A stretch of DNA of 64,000 nt from DAIDKA01 sp963726995 (lineage in GTDB: Bacteria > Pseudomonadota > Gammaproteobacteria > Steroidobacterales > Steroidobacteraceae), in assembly GCA_963726995.1 (NCBI GenBank), contig CAVSEP010000004.1, positions 372,001 through 436,000 of the forward strand, given 5' to 3'. Shown piece after piece: positions 63,084-64,000 of this stretch. The first letter of the stretch is position 1, and each line of letters starts with the position of its first letter. Under the pieces are notes generated by a model that worked only from the letters and a program-made list of their open reading frames with translations, searched no databases and was not told where the DNA came from. A program made the translations under genes and the position numbers.

Positions 63084-63251
63084 TCAGGGGCGCTTGTTGG
63101 CGTCCTTCAGGTGGTCCTTCAGCGTCTTGCGGGCGTCGCCGAACTGGGCCTGTGCGGCGCCTGTGACCTGCTTGCCAAGGCCTTTGGCCTGCTGGCCGCT
63201 ACTGCCCACTTCCTTGATGCGGCCTTCCACTTGGTCCTTGTTCACGCCCAT
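63084..63251 (-). CDS. CsbD-like small stress protein
   Basis: A 55-residue hydrophilic protein: MGVNKDQVEGRIKEVG, then QQAKGLGKQVTGAAQAQFGDARKTLKDH (from residue 20), which is the CsbD family pattern (NKDQIEGK.KE..GK.K...G). CsbD proteins are induced under general stress; the mechanism is unknown. No membrane segment or signal. Its ATG (complement of 63249-63251) and TGA (complement of 63084-63086) give an intact frame. Confidence 0.85.
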   Translation of the reverse strand: MGVNKDQVEGRIKEVGSSGQQAKGLGKQVTGAAQAQFGDARKTLKDHLKDANKRP

Positions 63252-63410
63252 ATCGTTGACTCCGGTCTTTCAGCTTTGACAGGGGGTCGACCTCGGTCGC
63301 CATGCGGGCAAGTCTCGGATATCCAGGCGCGGGCGCCTGTAGGAGTCCTGCCCGAAGGCACGTCAGGGCGGGGCGCATCCGATAAGATGGGGTGCCAACG
63401 AGGGCCCACC

Positions 63411-63965
63411 ATGTCGACCAGAAAACCCGTGTCACTCGCCGAGCCGCTTGCCGCGACCGATCATCTGATCGGCTCCCCCCATGCCCCGGTGCAGCTGGTG
63501 GAATACGGCGACTTCGAATGTCCGATCTGCCACGCCGTGGAACCTGCGGTGCAGCAGCTGCTGCAGAGCCACTCGGCGAACCTGGTGTTCGCGTTCCGGC
63601 ACTTTCCGCTGGAGGATTCCCATCCGCATGCGCTGATGGCGGCGCAGGCGGCGGAGGCCGCGGCCGCGCAGGGAAAGTTCTGGCCCATGCATGACCTGCT
63701 GCTGAGCAATCCGGCGCACCTGGCGCGACGCTACCTGGACGCCTACGCGGAAAAACTGAGCCTGGACATGCCGCGCTTTCGCGCCGACCTCGACGATGAG
63801 ATCTACCGCCAGCGGGTGCGCGAGCATCAGGCCGGCGGCACCCGCAGCCACCTGCGCGCGACGCCCGGATTCTTCGTCAACGGTGTCGTGCAGGACGTGA
63901 GCGGCGGCATGCGCGCCCTCGTCGAGGCCGTCAACGAGGCGCTGCGCACCGCGGCCAACCGCTAG
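63411..63965 (+). CDS. DsbA-family thioredoxin-fold protein
   Basis: A 184-residue DsbA/FrnE-like protein without a signal peptide, hence probably cytoplasmic. The motif EYGDFECPICHAVEP has redox Cys37/Cys40, and the cis-Pro loop is RATPGFFVNGV. It resembles the thioredoxin domain of NhaA-linked proteins. ATG 63411 follows AGGGCCCACC; the frame extends far upstream without meaning. Probably a disulfide reductase/isomerase in oxidative stress. Confidence 0.87.
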   Translation: MSTRKPVSLAEPLAATDHLIGSPHAPVQLVEYGDFECPICHAVEPAVQQLLQSHSANLVFAFRHFPLEDSHPHALMAAQAAEAAAAQGKFWPMHDLLLSNPAHLARRYLDAYAEKLSLDMPRFRADLDDEIYRQRVREHQAGGTRSHLRATPGFFVNGVVQDVSGGMRALVEAVNEALRTAANR

Positions 63966-63972
63966 CTCCGGA

Positions 63973-64000
63973 CTACTTGCCCAGGACGCTCAGATCCACG
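63973..64000 (-). CDS. C-terminal end of a further minus-strand gene
   Basis: Only the last codons are visible: VDLSVLGK then TAG (complement of 63973-63975). Too short to identify. It is convergent with the DsbA-family gene, seven bases away. Confidence 0.35.

Overview
The window is a GC-rich chromosomal segment of a gammaproteobacterium, densely packed with genes that often overlap by 1-4 bases (ATGA, GTGA, TTGA junctions). TamA/TamB, a complete System I cytochrome c maturation (ccmABCDEFGHI) operon beside a tRNA-Leu, MltA, an HAE1-type RND pump and a MSHA pilus locus together point to Gammaproteobacteria. The accessory content (several NTF2/SnoaL-like proteins, SDR, AAHS-type transporter, DUF8021-like protein) suggests an environmental lineage near Steroidobacterales/Nevskiales; that placement is inference. 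I see no insertion sequence, prophage, CRISPR array, integrase or rRNA.

Layout. 1-4.5 kb: a cut-off M16 peptidase on the minus strand, then a coupled trio (small membrane protein, CxxCH exported protein, lytic transglycosylase MltA). 4.5-16.3 kb: an MDR oxidoreductase, a transketolase, the TamA-TamB outer-membrane pair, then minus-strand methyltransferase, DsbA, a degenerate SRAP-like protein and a ROK/polyphosphate-glucokinase-like kinase. 16.4-23.3 kb: tRNA-Leu(UAA) and the ccm operon, in which ccmC and ccmF are interrupted by a tight cluster of single-base indels. 23.5-27.3 kb: a KGG-repeat stress protein and minus-strand signalling genes (histidine kinase, OmpR-type regulator, REC-HDOD protein). 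27.6-33.3 kb: a tripartite RND efflux operon (outer-membrane factor with one frameshift, membrane fusion protein, RND pump), followed by uppP, a 2OG-Fe(II) oxygenase-like protein and a small exported protein. 35.3-38.5 kb: an alpha/beta hydrolase and a PAS-containing chemoreceptor. 38.5-45.2 kb: a divergently arranged cluster of unknown substrate. 45.3-48.4 kb: an envelope methionine-sulfoxide repair operon, MsrA-DipZ-MsrB. 48.4-58.5 kb: a compact minus-strand MSHA-type pilus locus (mshI, pilN-like, J, K, L, E, G, A, C, D, O, P). 58.7-64 kb: CheY-like regulator, LysR regulator divergent from a DUF4242 protein, rhomboid protease, PepSY membrane protein, SMP-30-like protein, a CsbD-like mini-protein, a DsbA-family thioredoxin-fold protein, and the last codons of a further minus-strand gene.

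Functional themes. The envelope dominates: outer-membrane assembly (Tam), peptidoglycan (MltA, UppP), periplasmic thiol redox (DsbA, CcmG, CcmH, DipZ), haem delivery (Ccm), efflux and pili. The most notable points are the indel cluster in ccmC-ccmF (most likely a local consensus problem, otherwise loss of cytochrome c maturation), the dedicated MsrA-DipZ-MsrB operon with a Met/Gly-rich linker in DipZ, the reduced MSHA gene set, and the SRAP-like protein that keeps Cys2 but lacks other catalytic residues.
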